A stretch of 64,000 bases of DNA. Origin: Actinomadura litoris. Lineage in GTDB: Bacteria > Actinomycetota > Actinomycetes > Streptosporangiales > Streptosporangiaceae. The DNA lies in the NCBI RefSeq assembly GCF_009733595.1, contig NZ_WOFH01000006.1, positions 558,001-622,000 of the forward strand, written 5' to 3'. The notes below the pieces were generated by a model that ran no database searches, was not told where the DNA came from, and saw only the letters and a list, made by a program, of their open reading frames with translations. Each line of letters begins with the position of its first letter. Within the stretch, counting starts at the first letter, position 1. Shown one piece after another: positions 41,428 through 50,812 of this stretch. Both the position numbers and the translations under genes were made by a program.

Positions 41428-41564
41428 TTAACTAAAACAAGGCTGCTCAGCACACGAATTTTTGGCGACGCGCGCGCCGGGGGTGACTGCCCGCTGGCGC
41501 GTGAGCACGTTACGATGGACAAGCCGCTATACACGCCCGTCAAGATGAAGGGCTCCCTTTCTTC

Positions 41565-42599
41565 ATGGGTAACAAGCTGTCGTTTCTTGGCCGTGACATG
41601 GCGGTCGATCTTGGCACCGCCAACACGCTGGTGTACGTGCGCGGGCGTGGCATCGTCCTGAACGAACCCTCGGTGGTGGCGATCAACACCAACACCGGGA
41701 AGATCGTCGCGGTCGGCATCGAGGCGAAGCGGATGATCGGCCGCACGCCCGGCAACATCGTCGCCGTCCGCCCGCTCAAGGACGGCGTGATCGCCGACTT
41801 CGACGTCACCGAGCGGATGCTCCGCTACTTCATCCAGAAGGTGCACAAGCGCCGGCACTTCGCCAAACCGCGCATCGTGGTGGCGGTGCCGAGCGGCATC
41901 ACCGGGGTGGAGCAGCGCGCCGTCAAGGAGGCCGGGTACCAGGCCGGCGCCCGCCGCGTCTACATCATCGAGGAGCCCATGGCCGCCGCGATCGGCGCCG
42001 GGCTGCCCGTCTACGAGCCCACCGGCAACATGGTCGTCGACATCGGCGGCGGTACCACCGAGGTCGCGATCATCTCGCTCGGCGGCATCGTCACGAGCCA
42101 GTCGGTCCGCGTCGGCGGCGACGAACTCGACCAGGCGGTCATCTCCTTCTCCAAGAAGGAGTACTCGCTCATGCTCGGGGAACGGACCGCCGAGGAGATC
42201 AAGATGGCGATCGGCTCCGCCTACCCGGGCGGGGACGAGGAGCCGCACGCCGAGATCCGCGGCCGCGACCTGGTCAGCGGGCTGCCGAAGACCGTCGTGA
42301 TCTCCGCCGAGGAGGTGCGGCGCGCGATCGAGGAGCCGGTCAACTCCATCGTGGACGCGGTGAAGACCACGCTCGACAAGTGCCCGCCCGAGCTGTCGGG
42401 CGACATCATGGACCGCGGGATCGCCCTCACCGGCGGCGGAGCCCTGCTGAAGAACCTCGACGAGCGGCTCCGCGAGGAGACCGGCATGCCGATCCACCTC
42501 GTGGACAACCCGCTCGACTCGGTCGTGCTCGGCACGGGCAAGTGCGTCGAGGACTTCGAGTCGCTCCGGCAGGTGCTCGTCCCGGAGCCGCGGCACTGA
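41565..42599 (+). CDS. mreB: Rod-shape actin homologue MreB
   Basis: A 344-residue actin-fold protein that assembles membrane filaments guiding wall synthesis. It has phosphate loop 1 AVDLGTANTLVYVRG, the connecting strand, phosphate loop 2 MVVDIGGGTTEVAIIS, and the adenosine motif GIALTGGGALLKNLDERL. First gene of a five-gene operon. In sporulating actinomycetes MreB acts mostly on spore walls. The ribosome-binding site is weak. Confidence 0.97.
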   Translation: MGNKLSFLGRDMAVDLGTANTLVYVRGRGIVLNEPSVVAINTNTGKIVAVGIEAKRMIGRTPGNIVAVRPLKDGVIADFDVTERMLRYFIQKVHKRRHFAKPRIVVAVPSGITGVEQRAVKEAGYQAGARRVYIIEEPMAAAIGAGLPVYEPTGNMVVDIGGGTTEVAIISLGGIVTSQSVRVGGDELDQAVISFSKKEYSLMLGERTAEEIKMAIGSAYPGGDEEPHAEIRGRDLVSGLPKTVVISAEEVRRAIEEPVNSIVDAVKTTLDKCPPELSGDIMDRGIALTGGGALLKNLDERLREETGMPIHLVDNPLDSVVLGTGKCVEDFESLRQVLVPEPRH

Positions 42600-42636
42600 G
42601 CTCCCGGCGGATTCAGGAGAAACGGGAGGTCGGTGG

Positions 42637-43644
42637 GTGAAGGACACCCGGCGGACCCGCGTGGTCCTCGGCGCGCTGATCGTCACGGCGCTCGCGATGA
42701 TCACCGTTGACTACCGCGGCGGGGAGCACTCCCCGCTGCGCGGGCTGCGCGACGTCGGCGCGGCGGTGTTCGGCCCGGTCGAGCGGGCCTCGGCCTCGGT
42801 CGTGCGGCCGGTCGGGGACACCTTCGACGCCATCACCGACGCGCCGGGCGAGCGCCACCGCGCCGACCGGCTCGAACGGGAGAACCAGCGGCTGCGCGAG
42901 CAACTGCGCGCGGGCCGCCTCGACCAGGACCGCTCCGCCCAGCTCCAGCGGCTGCTCGGCACCGCCGGGGCGGGCGGCTACCGGATCCGCGCGGCGCAGG
43001 TGATCTCCGCCGGGCAGGGCTTCGAGGACACCGTCACGATCGACGTCGGCACCCGCAACGGCATCAGGACCGACATGACCGTGATGAGCGCGCAGGGGCT
43101 CGTCGGCCGCGTCACCCGCGTCGGGCCCGCCACCGCGACCGTGCTGCTCGCCACCGACCAGACGTCCTCGATCGGCTCCCGCCTGGAGGACTCCAAGGAG
43201 ATCGGGATCGTGCAGGGCCGCGGCCGCCGCGGCCTCGGCAACGGCGCCACCCCGCTGCGCTTCCAGCTGCTGGACGCGGCGGCGCCGATGCGCGTCGGGC
43301 AGCGCGTCGTCACGCTCGGGTCGCAGGGCGAGCGGCCGTACGTGCCGGGCGTCCCTATCGGCGTCGTCGAGCGCATCGACAACTCCAGCGGCGGGCTGAC
43401 CCGCACCGCCTACGTCCGGCCGTTCGTCCGCTTCACCAGCCTGGACGTGGTCGGCGTCGTCGTCGCGCCGCCCCGGCACGACCCGCGCGACGCGGTGCTG
43501 CCGCCCAAGCCGGCCCCGCCGCCGACCCCGACCCCGGCGCCGACCGGGAAGCCGAGCCCCGGCGCGTCGCCCTCCGGGGACCCGGCCAAGGCGAGGCCGC
43601 GCGGCACCAAGAGCCCGCACCCGAGACCGACCTCAGAGGACTGA
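42637..43644 (+). CDS. mreC: Rod-shape-determining protein MreC
   Basis: A 335-residue bitopic protein. It has a short cytoplasmic start, one transmembrane helix (about 8-25), a coiled coil (about 70-105, DRLERENQRLREQLRAG) and the double beta-barrel periplasmic domain (about 115-285). A Pro/Lys/Ser-rich extracellular tail follows (about 288-335, PPKPAPPPTPTPAPTGKP), typical for actinomycetes. It scaffolds PBP2-RodA outside the membrane. GTG start with GGGAGGT. 37 bases after mreB. Confidence 0.95.
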   Translation: MKDTRRTRVVLGALIVTALAMITVDYRGGEHSPLRGLRDVGAAVFGPVERASASVVRPVGDTFDAITDAPGERHRADRLERENQRLREQLRAGRLDQDRSAQLQRLLGTAGAGGYRIRAAQVISAGQGFEDTVTIDVGTRNGIRTDMTVMSAQGLVGRVTRVGPATATVLLATDQTSSIGSRLEDSKEIGIVQGRGRRGLGNGATPLRFQLLDAAAPMRVGQRVVTLGSQGERPYVPGVPIGVVERIDNSSGGLTRTAYVRPFVRFTSLDVVGVVVAPPRHDPRDAVLPPKPAPPPTPTPAPTGKPSPGASPSGDPAKARPRGTKSPHPRPTSED

Positions 43645-43645
43645 C

Positions 43646-44245
43646 GTGCTGAACGTGCCGGAGAAGTCGCAGACCGGGCGTCGGGTGATGACCGTCCTGG
43701 TGGTCGCGGTCGCGCTGATCCTCCAGGTGTCGGTGGCCAACCGGCTGCCGACGCCCGGCGGGGTCCAGCCCGACCTCGTCCTGCTGGCCGTGGTGGCGCT
43801 CGCCCTGGTCAGCGGCTCGATGACCGGTATGGTCACCGGGTTCCTGGCGGGCCTGGCCGCCGACATCGTCCCGCCCGCCGACCACACGCTCGGGCGCTAC
43901 GCCCTCGTCTACTGCCTCATCGGCTACCTGTGCGGGATCGCCTCCGCCGAGATGGACCGCCAGTCGGTCGTGCCGTTCTTCGCCGTCGCCGCCGGGGCCC
44001 TCGCGGGCGCCGTGCTGTACGCGGCGACCGGGATGATCCTCGGCGACCCGCGCGCCGAGTGGGGCACGGTGTCGCGGATGGTGCCGCTCCAGGTCGTCTA
44101 CGACGTGGTCGCCAGCCCGTTCGTCGTGTGGGCGGTGCTGCGCGTCACCCGGAGGTTCGAGCGCGGCGACCGCGCGCGCGGCGACCGCTTCTCGGTGCCC
44201 GCCGCCCGCTACCGCGCGATGTCGGGGCGGAGCGGGAGCCTGTGA
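43646..44245 (+). CDS. mreD: Rod-shape-determining protein MreD
   Basis: A 199-residue membrane protein with five to six helices and an Arg-rich cytoplasmic end. It has the family pattern of QVSVANRLPTPGGVQPDLVLL and the GFLAGLAADIVPP loop. GTG start two bases after the mreC stop, with AGAGGA located in the last mreC codons. Its stop overlaps the mrdA start by four bases. Confidence 0.93.
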   Translation: MLNVPEKSQTGRRVMTVLVVAVALILQVSVANRLPTPGGVQPDLVLLAVVALALVSGSMTGMVTGFLAGLAADIVPPADHTLGRYALVYCLIGYLCGIASAEMDRQSVVPFFAVAAGALAGAVLYAATGMILGDPRAEWGTVSRMVPLQVVYDVVASPFVVWAVLRVTRRFERGDRARGDRFSVPAARYRAMSGRSGSL

Positions 44246-46314
44246 ACCCCAGGACGCACTTCCGGCTGGTGGTGCTGTACGTCCTCGTGGCGGCGCTGCT
44301 GCTGGTGCTGGTCGGGCGGCTCTGGTCGCTCCAGGTGCTGTCGGGCACGCACTACCGGCAGGTCGCCGCGCAGAACCGCACCCGCGACATCGTCGTCCCC
44401 GCGATCCGGGGCATGATCCTGGACGGCCAGGGCCGCCCGCTGGTCCGCAACCGCAGCGCGCTGGTCGTCTCGGTCGACCGCACCTCGCTGTCGCGGCAGC
44501 GCGACCACGGCACCTCCGTCCTGAGGCGGCTCGCCGGGGTCCTCGGCACGAGCCAGGAGGAGATCGAGAAGCGGATCCGGCTGTGCGGCCCCGGCATCAA
44601 GCGGCCGTGCTGGCCGGGCTCCCCCTACCAGCCGATCCCGGTGGACGACCGCGTCGACCCCCGCCGGGCGTTGCAGATCATGGAGCGGCAGGAGGACTTC
44701 CCCGGCGTCACCGCGCAGGTCCAGGCCGTCCGCGACTACCCGCGGCCCGAGGGCGCGGGCGCCGCGCAGGCGCTCGGCTACCTCCAGCCGATCACGCAGG
44801 AGGAGCTCGACCAGCGCAAGGGCCTGAAGGTCACCGGCTACAGCGGCGTCGACCTGATCGGGCGCGCCGGTCTGGAAGCGCAGTACGACGCCGACCTGCG
44901 CGGCGAGCCCGGCTACCGCAAGGTGCTCGTCGACAGCCAGGGCCGCGTCACCGGGACCGCCGCCGAGAAGGCGCCGGTCGTCGGCGGCAACCTCGTCACC
45001 AGCATCGACGCGGGCGTGCAGGGCGCGGCGGAGAAGGCGCTCCAGACCGCGGTCGAGGGCGCGCGCAAGCAGGGCCACAAGGCCGACGCGGGCGCCGCCG
45101 TCGTGATGGACGTGCAGACCGGCAAGATGGTCGCGATGGCGAGCTACCCCACCTACGACCCGAGCATCTGGACCGGCGGCATCTCCCAGGACGAGTACGA
45201 CGGGCTGCTCGGCAAGAAGAAGGGCGAGCCGCTCACCTCGCGCGTCACGCAGGGCCAGTTCGCGCCCGGCTCGACGTTCAAGATCTCCTCGGTGGCGGCG
45301 GCGGTGAAGGACGGCTACGGGCTGAACGGCATCTACCCCTGCCCCGGCTCCTACAACGTCGGCAGCCGCGCGTTCACGAACTTCGAGGGCCAGGGCCACG
45401 GCAACATGAACCTGCACGAGGCGCTGGTCGTCTCCTGCGACACGATCTTCTACAAGTTCGCCTACGAGGAGTGGCTGCGCGACGGGGGCATGAAGCCGAA
45501 GAAGAACCCGTCCGACCCGATGGTGGGGATGGCCCGCTCCTTCGGGTTCGGCGCCCGCACCGGCATCGACCTGCCGAGCGAGACGCCCGGCCGCATCCCC
45601 GACCGGGCCTGGAAGCGCTCCTACTGGGAGGCGACCAGGAAGGCCGACTGCAAGGGCGCCAAGGAGGGCTACCCGAGCGTCGCCAAGACCGACCCGGCCC
45701 GCGCCGCCTACCTGCGCTCGATCGCCTCCGAGAACTGCACCGAGGGCTTCGTCTGGCGCGCGGGCGACGCCGCGAACTTCTCCGTCGGGCAGGGCGACGT
45801 GCTGGTCACGCCGCTCCAACTCGCCCGCGCCTACGCGGCGCTCGCCAACGGCGGCCGCCTGGTCACCCCCCACCTCGGCGTCGCGCTGATGCGGCCGGAC
45901 GGCTCGCTCCTGCGCCGGATCTCCCAGCGGCCGGAGCGGAGGCTGCCGGTGGACGGCAAGGTCCTCAGGTACGTCCGCAGTGGCCTCGCCGACGTGACCA
46001 AGAAGGGCACGGCCGCCGGAGCGTTCTCCGGGTTCGACTTCGACCGCGTCGACGTCGCCGGGAAGACCGGCACCGCCGAGGTCTACGGCAAGGACGACAC
46101 GTCCTGGTTCGCCTCGTTCGGCCCGGTGAAGAAGCCGCGCTTCGCGGTCATCGCGATGGTGTCGCAGGGCGGCACGGGCGCGTCCACGGCGGCCCCCACC
46201 GTCCGCGCGATCTGGGAGGCCATGTACGGGACGAAGGACAAGAAGCCCCTCCTGAAGGACGGCAAGCTGCCGTCCGAGCTGCCCAAGCCTCCGGCCGATG
46301 GAGCCGCACCGTGA
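44242..46314 (+). CDS. mrdA: Penicillin-binding protein 2 (transpeptidase of the elongasome)
   Basis: A 690-residue class B penicillin-binding protein. It has one N-terminal transmembrane helix (about 9-30), a pedestal domain, and a transpeptidase domain with the active Ser344 in PGSTFKISS, the second motif region SCDTIFYKF, and KTG at 608-610 in AGKTGTAEVYG. It cross-links lateral-wall peptidoglycan together with RodA. GTG start inside the mreD stop and stop inside the rodA start (both four-base overlaps). Confidence 0.95.
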   Translation: MNPRTHFRLVVLYVLVAALLLVLVGRLWSLQVLSGTHYRQVAAQNRTRDIVVPAIRGMILDGQGRPLVRNRSALVVSVDRTSLSRQRDHGTSVLRRLAGVLGTSQEEIEKRIRLCGPGIKRPCWPGSPYQPIPVDDRVDPRRALQIMERQEDFPGVTAQVQAVRDYPRPEGAGAAQALGYLQPITQEELDQRKGLKVTGYSGVDLIGRAGLEAQYDADLRGEPGYRKVLVDSQGRVTGTAAEKAPVVGGNLVTSIDAGVQGAAEKALQTAVEGARKQGHKADAGAAVVMDVQTGKMVAMASYPTYDPSIWTGGISQDEYDGLLGKKKGEPLTSRVTQGQFAPGSTFKISSVAAAVKDGYGLNGIYPCPGSYNVGSRAFTNFEGQGHGNMNLHEALVVSCDTIFYKFAYEEWLRDGGMKPKKNPSDPMVGMARSFGFGARTGIDLPSETPGRIPDRAWKRSYWEATRKADCKGAKEGYPSVAKTDPARAAYLRSIASENCTEGFVWRAGDAANFSVGQGDVLVTPLQLARAYAALANGGRLVTPHLGVALMRPDGSLLRRISQRPERRLPVDGKVLRYVRSGLADVTKKGTAAGAFSGFDFDRVDVAGKTGTAEVYGKDDTSWFASFGPVKKPRFAVIAMVSQGGTGASTAAPTVRAIWEAMYGTKDKKPLLKDGKLPSELPKPPADGAAP

Positions 46315-47492
46315 ACGAGGCCAACGTCGGATCGGTCGGCGGGTACCGCGACCGGGCGCTCTGGCAGAGCGTGGTCGCCGGGTTGCGGCGCCTCGACTGG
46401 ACGCTGTGCCTGACCGTCCTCGTGCTGTCGCTGATCGGAGCGCTGCTGGTCCGCTCGGCGACCTTCCAGCTCATGACCGACCAGGGCAAGGACCCGGAGG
46501 GCTTCCTCAAGCGGCACATCCTGAACCTGCTGATCGGGTTCGCGCTCGGCGGCCTGGTGACCGTGCTCGACTACCGGCTGCTGCGCGCCTACGTCCCGAT
46601 CCTGTACGGGCTGGCCTGCGTGGGGCTGGTCGCCGTCCTCACCCCGCTCGGCTCGACGATCAACGGCTCGCACTCGTGGATCGTGGTCGGCGGCGGGTTC
46701 CAGGTGCAGCCCTCGGAGTTCGCCAAGGTCGGGCTCGTCGTGCTGCTCGCGATGATCCTCGGCGAGCCGCGCGACGGCGAGATCGGGCCGGGCCGCCGCG
46801 ACGTGCTGCTCGCGCTCGCGCTCGCGGGTGTGCCCGCCGCGCTGATCATGCTCCAGCCCGACCTCGGCACGACGCTGGTGTTCACCGCCGTGGTGCTCGG
46901 CATGCTGGCGGTCTCGGGCGCCCGCAAGCGCTGGCTCGCCGGGCTGGTCGGCGGCGGCCTGGCCGCGGGCTTCGCGGTGTGGTTCTTCGGCCTGCTCAAG
47001 CCCTACCAGCTCGACCGGTTCACCGCGTTCATGGACCCCTCCGCCGACCCGCGCGGCGCCGGGTACAACGCCCAGCAGGCGCGGATCGCGATCGGCTCCG
47101 GCGGGACGTTCGGCAAGGGCCTGTTCAACGGCGAGCAGACCGGCGGGCACTTCGTCCCCGAGCAGCAGACCGACTTCATCTTCACGGTCGCGGGGGAGGA
47201 GCTCGGCTTCGTCGGCGCCGCCGTGATCATCCTGCTGCTCGGCGTGGTGCTGTGGCGCGGGCTGCGCATCGCGACCCAGGCCGCCGACCTGTTCGGCACG
47301 CTGGTCGCGACCGGCGTGGTGTGCTGGCTGGCGTTCCAGACGTTCGAGAACGTCGGGATGACGGTCGGGATCATGCCGATCACCGGGCTGCCGCTGCCGT
47401 TCGTGTCCTACGGCGGCTCCGCCACGTTCGCGAACATGATCGCCTTCGGCCTGTTGCAGGCGGTGCACGTCCGCCGCAGGCCCTTCGACTGA
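46311..47492 (+). CDS. rodA: Peptidoglycan glycosyltransferase RodA (SEDS family)
   Basis: A 393-residue SEDS glycosyltransferase with about ten helices that polymerises lipid II. It carries the conserved HSWIVVGGGFQVQPSEFAK, the large extracytoplasmic loop with QQARIAIGSGGTFGKGL and HFVPEQQTDFIFTVAGEELG, and the end motif GLPLPFVSYGGSA. The catalytic Asp lies in the AGEE/QQTDF loop region. Last gene of the mre operon, coupled to mrdA by a GTGA overlap. Confidence 0.96.
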   Translation: MNEANVGSVGGYRDRALWQSVVAGLRRLDWTLCLTVLVLSLIGALLVRSATFQLMTDQGKDPEGFLKRHILNLLIGFALGGLVTVLDYRLLRAYVPILYGLACVGLVAVLTPLGSTINGSHSWIVVGGGFQVQPSEFAKVGLVVLLAMILGEPRDGEIGPGRRDVLLALALAGVPAALIMLQPDLGTTLVFTAVVLGMLAVSGARKRWLAGLVGGGLAAGFAVWFFGLLKPYQLDRFTAFMDPSADPRGAGYNAQQARIAIGSGGTFGKGLFNGEQTGGHFVPEQQTDFIFTVAGEELGFVGAAVIILLLGVVLWRGLRIATQAADLFGTLVATGVVCWLAFQTFENVGMTVGIMPITGLPLPFVSYGGSATFANMIAFGLLQAVHVRRRPFD

Positions 47493-47596
47493 GCGGCGGT
47501 CCTCCGACCGGGCGGCGGGCCCCGGCCGGGCGGGCCGCCGGTCGCGCGGCGGTAGGCTGGACGTTCGCCCATGGCCCCACCACGGAGGACACCGCC

Positions 47597-49519
47597 ATGC
47601 CCGTCCAGTCGATCTTCCCGCGACTGGAGCCGCTGCTCCCGCGCGTGCAAAAGCCGATCCAGTACGTCGGCGGGGAGTTGAACTCCCAGGTCAAGGATTG
47701 GGACGAGGCCGAGGTCCGGTGGGCGCTCATGTACCCGGACGCCTACGAGGTCGGGCTGCCGAACCAGGGCGTCCAGATCCTCTACGAGATCCTCAACGAG
47801 CGCGACGGCGTCCTCGCGGAGCGGACCTACTCGGTCTGGCCCGACATGGAGGCCGTCATGCGCGAGCACGGCCTCCCGCAGTTCACCGTGGACGCGCACC
47901 GCCCGGTCGCCGCGTTCGACGTGTTCGGCGTCTCGTTCTCGACCGAACTCGGCTACACCAACCTGCTGACGGCGCTCGACCTCGCCGGGATCCCGCTGCG
48001 CGCCGCCGACCGGGGCGCGGAGCACCCGATCGTGCTGGCGGGCGGGCACGCCGCGTTCAACCCCGAGCCGATCGCCGACTTCCTCGACGCGGCCGTCCTC
48101 GGCGACGGCGAGGAGGTCGCGCTGGCGATCACCGAGGTGGTCCGCGAGTGGAAGGCCGAGGGCGAGCCGGACGGCCGCGACGGGCTGCTGCTGCGCCTCG
48201 CCGCGTCCGGCGGCGTGTACGTGCCGCGCTTCTACGACGTGAGCTACCTGCCGGACGGGCGGATCCAGCGGGTCGCGCCCAACCGTCCGGGCGTGCCGTG
48301 GCGGGTCGAGAAGCACACGGTCATGGACCTCGACCAGTGGCCCTACCCGCGCAAGCCGCTGGTCCCGCTCGCCGAGACCGTGCACGAGCGGTTCAGCGTC
48401 GAGATCTTCCGCGGCTGCACCCGGGGCTGCCGGTTCTGCCAGGCCGGGATGATCACCCGGCCGGTGCGGGAGCGGTCGATCACCACGATCGGCGCGATGG
48501 TCGAGCAGGGCCTGTCGGAGTCGGGCTTCCAGGAGGTCGGGCTGCTCAGCCTGTCCAGCGCCGACCACAGCGAGATCGGCGAGGTCGCCAAGGGGCTCGC
48601 CGACCGCTACGAGGGCACCAACACCTCGCTGTCGCTGCCCTCCACCCGCGTGGACGCCTTCAACATCACGCTCGCCAACGAGTTCTCGCGCGGCGGGCGG
48701 CGCTCCGGGCTGACGTTCGCGCCCGAGGGCGGCTCCGAGCGGATGCGCAAGGTGATCAACAAGATGGTCACCGAGGACGACCTGATCCGCACCGTCGGCA
48801 CCGCCTACGAGAACGGCTGGCGCCAGGTCAAGCTGTACTTCATGTGCGGGCTGCCCACCGAGGAGGACGAGGACGTCCTCGCGATCGCCGGGATGGCCAG
48901 GCGCGTCATCCAGGCCGGCCGCGAGGCCACCGGCCGCAAGGACATCCGCTGCACGGTGTCCATCGGCGGGTTCGTCCCGAAGCCGCACACCCCGTTCCAG
49001 TGGGCCGCCCAGTGCGACCACGAGACCGTCGACCGCCGCCTGCACGCCCTCAAGGACGCGCTGCGCGCCGACCGCGAGTACGGCCGCGCCATCGGGCTGC
49101 GCTACCACGACGGCCGCCCGTCCATCATCGAGGGCCTGCTGTCGCGCGGCGACCGCCGGGTCGGCGAGGTCATCCGCGCCGTCTGGGAGGACGGCGGGCG
49201 CTTCGACGGCTGGAGCGAGCACTTCTCCTTCGAGCGCTGGACGGCCGCCGCCGGCAAGGTCTTCGCCGGTCAGCCCGTCGATCTCGACTGGTACACCGTC
49301 CGCGAGCGCGACGAGGTCGAGGTGCTCCCCTGGGACCACCTCGACGCCGGGCTCGACCGCGAGTGGCTCTGGCAGGACTGGCAGGACGCGGTCGACGAGA
49401 CCGAGGTCGAGGACTGCCGCTGGACGCCCTGCTACGACTGCGGCGTCTGCCCCACGATGGGCACCGAGATCCAGATCGGCCCCACGGGCAAGAAGCTGCT
49501 GCCGCTCTCGGTCGTCTGA
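47597..49519 (+). CDS. Radical SAM protein, TIGR03960 family
   Basis: A 640-residue radical SAM enzyme. A B12-binding-like N-terminal domain (about 30-200) is followed by the radical SAM core with the cluster motif CTRGCRFCQAG (about 274-284) and GLLSLSSADHSEIG. Near the C-terminus is a second Cys cluster, CRWTPCYDCGVCPTMG, which may hold another iron-sulphur cluster. The family always neighbours the DUF2344 protein (next gene) and RNase E; the reaction is not established. Start ATG with GGAGGAC; a TAGGCT -10 candidate lies at 47553-47558. Confidence 0.93.
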   Translation: MPVQSIFPRLEPLLPRVQKPIQYVGGELNSQVKDWDEAEVRWALMYPDAYEVGLPNQGVQILYEILNERDGVLAERTYSVWPDMEAVMREHGLPQFTVDAHRPVAAFDVFGVSFSTELGYTNLLTALDLAGIPLRAADRGAEHPIVLAGGHAAFNPEPIADFLDAAVLGDGEEVALAITEVVREWKAEGEPDGRDGLLLRLAASGGVYVPRFYDVSYLPDGRIQRVAPNRPGVPWRVEKHTVMDLDQWPYPRKPLVPLAETVHERFSVEIFRGCTRGCRFCQAGMITRPVRERSITTIGAMVEQGLSESGFQEVGLLSLSSADHSEIGEVAKGLADRYEGTNTSLSLPSTRVDAFNITLANEFSRGGRRSGLTFAPEGGSERMRKVINKMVTEDDLIRTVGTAYENGWRQVKLYFMCGLPTEEDEDVLAIAGMARRVIQAGREATGRKDIRCTVSIGGFVPKPHTPFQWAAQCDHETVDRRLHALKDALRADREYGRAIGLRYHDGRPSIIEGLLSRGDRRVGEVIRAVWEDGGRFDGWSEHFSFERWTAAAGKVFAGQPVDLDWYTVRERDEVEVLPWDHLDAGLDREWLWQDWQDAVDETEVEDCRWTPCYDCGVCPTMGTEIQIGPTGKKLLPLSVV

Positions 49520-49730
49520 CCGGCGCCGCCCCGGGCCCGCCGCGCCGGGCGTATCCCCAGGCCGAACGGGATTCGACCGGGCCTGAACCGGCCGTGTGAA
49601 CGCCCTGAGCTGCGGGGCTTGCGCTCGCCCGACCCCGGCCAGGGGCGAAAGGGCGCGCCGGGCCCCGTACTCTATAGGGAGACGTTTTCGACTCGACCAC
49701 GAGTAGGAAGGACGAAGAGCCCTGGCACCC

Positions 49731-50606
49731 ATGCCGGAGGGGCCGGCCCCGGCCCCCGTGATCCAGCGCCTTCGCGTCCGCTACGCCAAGCGGGGCAGGC
49801 TGCGGTTCACGAGCCACCGCGACATCTCCCGGGCCGTGGAACGCGCCGTACGGCGCGCCGGGATACCTGTCGCGTTCAGCGCCGGATTCACCCCCCACCC
49901 GAAGATCTCGTACGCGGGTGCGGCGGCGACGGGGGTGGCCAGCGAGGCCGAGTACCTTGAGATCGGGCTCACCGAGACCCGCGACCCCGCGCGGGTCCGG
50001 GACGAGCTCGACGCCGCACTGCCCGCCGGGCTCGACATCGTCGATGTCGTGCCGGTGCGGGCGGGACGCGCCGGGGACGCGCCGGTCAAACCGGGCGCGT
50101 TCACCGATCGGCTCCAGGCGTCGCGGTGGCGGATCCGGCTGGACGGGGTGTCCTACGACGACGCCGCCGCTGCCGTGGCCGCCTTCCTGGACGCCGGGGA
50201 GATCGAGGTCGAGCGCCTCACCAAGAAGGGGCGGCGCCGGTTCGACGTGCGCGCCGCCGTCCAGGCCCTGGAGGCACAGTCCCCGGAGCCGGACCGGCGC
50301 GCCGCCGAGGCGGCGGATGCCCCTTGTGCGATACTTCGAATGGTTGTTCGGCATTCCACACCCGCCGTACGACCCGACGACATCCTCACCGGACTGCGCC
50401 AGGTCGCCGACCTCGCGCCGCCGTCACCGCCACTGGTGACCAGGCTGGCGCAGGGGCCCCTCGACGCGGCCACCGGTGGCCTCGCGGATCCCCTGGATCC
50501 CGACCGGGAGAGCGGCCTGCCGTCCGGCGACGACGCCGAGACGGCTCGCGACCGTACGCGGCCGCAGCCCGGGGACGCCGCGAGCGCGGATGCCGTCAGC
50601 GCCTGA
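49731..50606 (+). CDS. DUF2344 / TIGR03936 protein
   Basis: A 291-residue protein. The conserved part (about 10-215) begins IQRLRVRYAKRGRLRFTSHR and contains RRAGIPVAFSAGFTPHPKISYA. In some organisms this domain is fused to the preceding radical SAM protein, so the two probably form a complex. The role is unknown; a link to tRNA or rRNA modification is inferred from the rne-rplU context only. The last 60 residues are Asp/Pro-rich and variable. The start at 49731 lacks a well-placed ribosome-binding site. Confidence 0.88.
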   Translation: MPEGPAPAPVIQRLRVRYAKRGRLRFTSHRDISRAVERAVRRAGIPVAFSAGFTPHPKISYAGAAATGVASEAEYLEIGLTETRDPARVRDELDAALPAGLDIVDVVPVRAGRAGDAPVKPGAFTDRLQASRWRIRLDGVSYDDAAAAVAAFLDAGEIEVERLTKKGRRRFDVRAAVQALEAQSPEPDRRAAEAADAPCAILRMVVRHSTPAVRPDDILTGLRQVADLAPPSPPLVTRLAQGPLDAATGGLADPLDPDRESGLPSGDDAETARDRTRPQPGDAASADAVSA

Positions 50607-50622
50607 CCGTGGGACCGAAGCC

Positions 50623-50724
50623 GTGGCGACACGGAACCGGACCGCAGGGGACGGTCGGCGCACCCCCGACGACTTCGTCGTCATCACCGGACGACCGTCC
50701 GGCGGTGGCGACGCCGACGACTGA
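50623..50724 (+). CDS. Possible 33-codon ORF between the DUF2344 gene and rne
   Basis: A GTG-initiated frame ends in TPDDFVVITGRPSGGGDADD. The acidic, hydrophobic core DDFVVITGRP reads like real protein, but the ribosome-binding site is poor and another frame is also open here. Reported only as a possibility. Confidence 0.22.
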   Translation: MATRNRTAGDGRRTPDDFVVITGRPSGGGDADD

Positions 50725-50812
50725 CGGAGTGCTCCCGCGCGGCGCACCGCCCCGATCCGCCCCCTGGCGGAACAGGCGGTCGCGCCCGGGAGCCTGACGG
50801 GAGATTGCCCGG

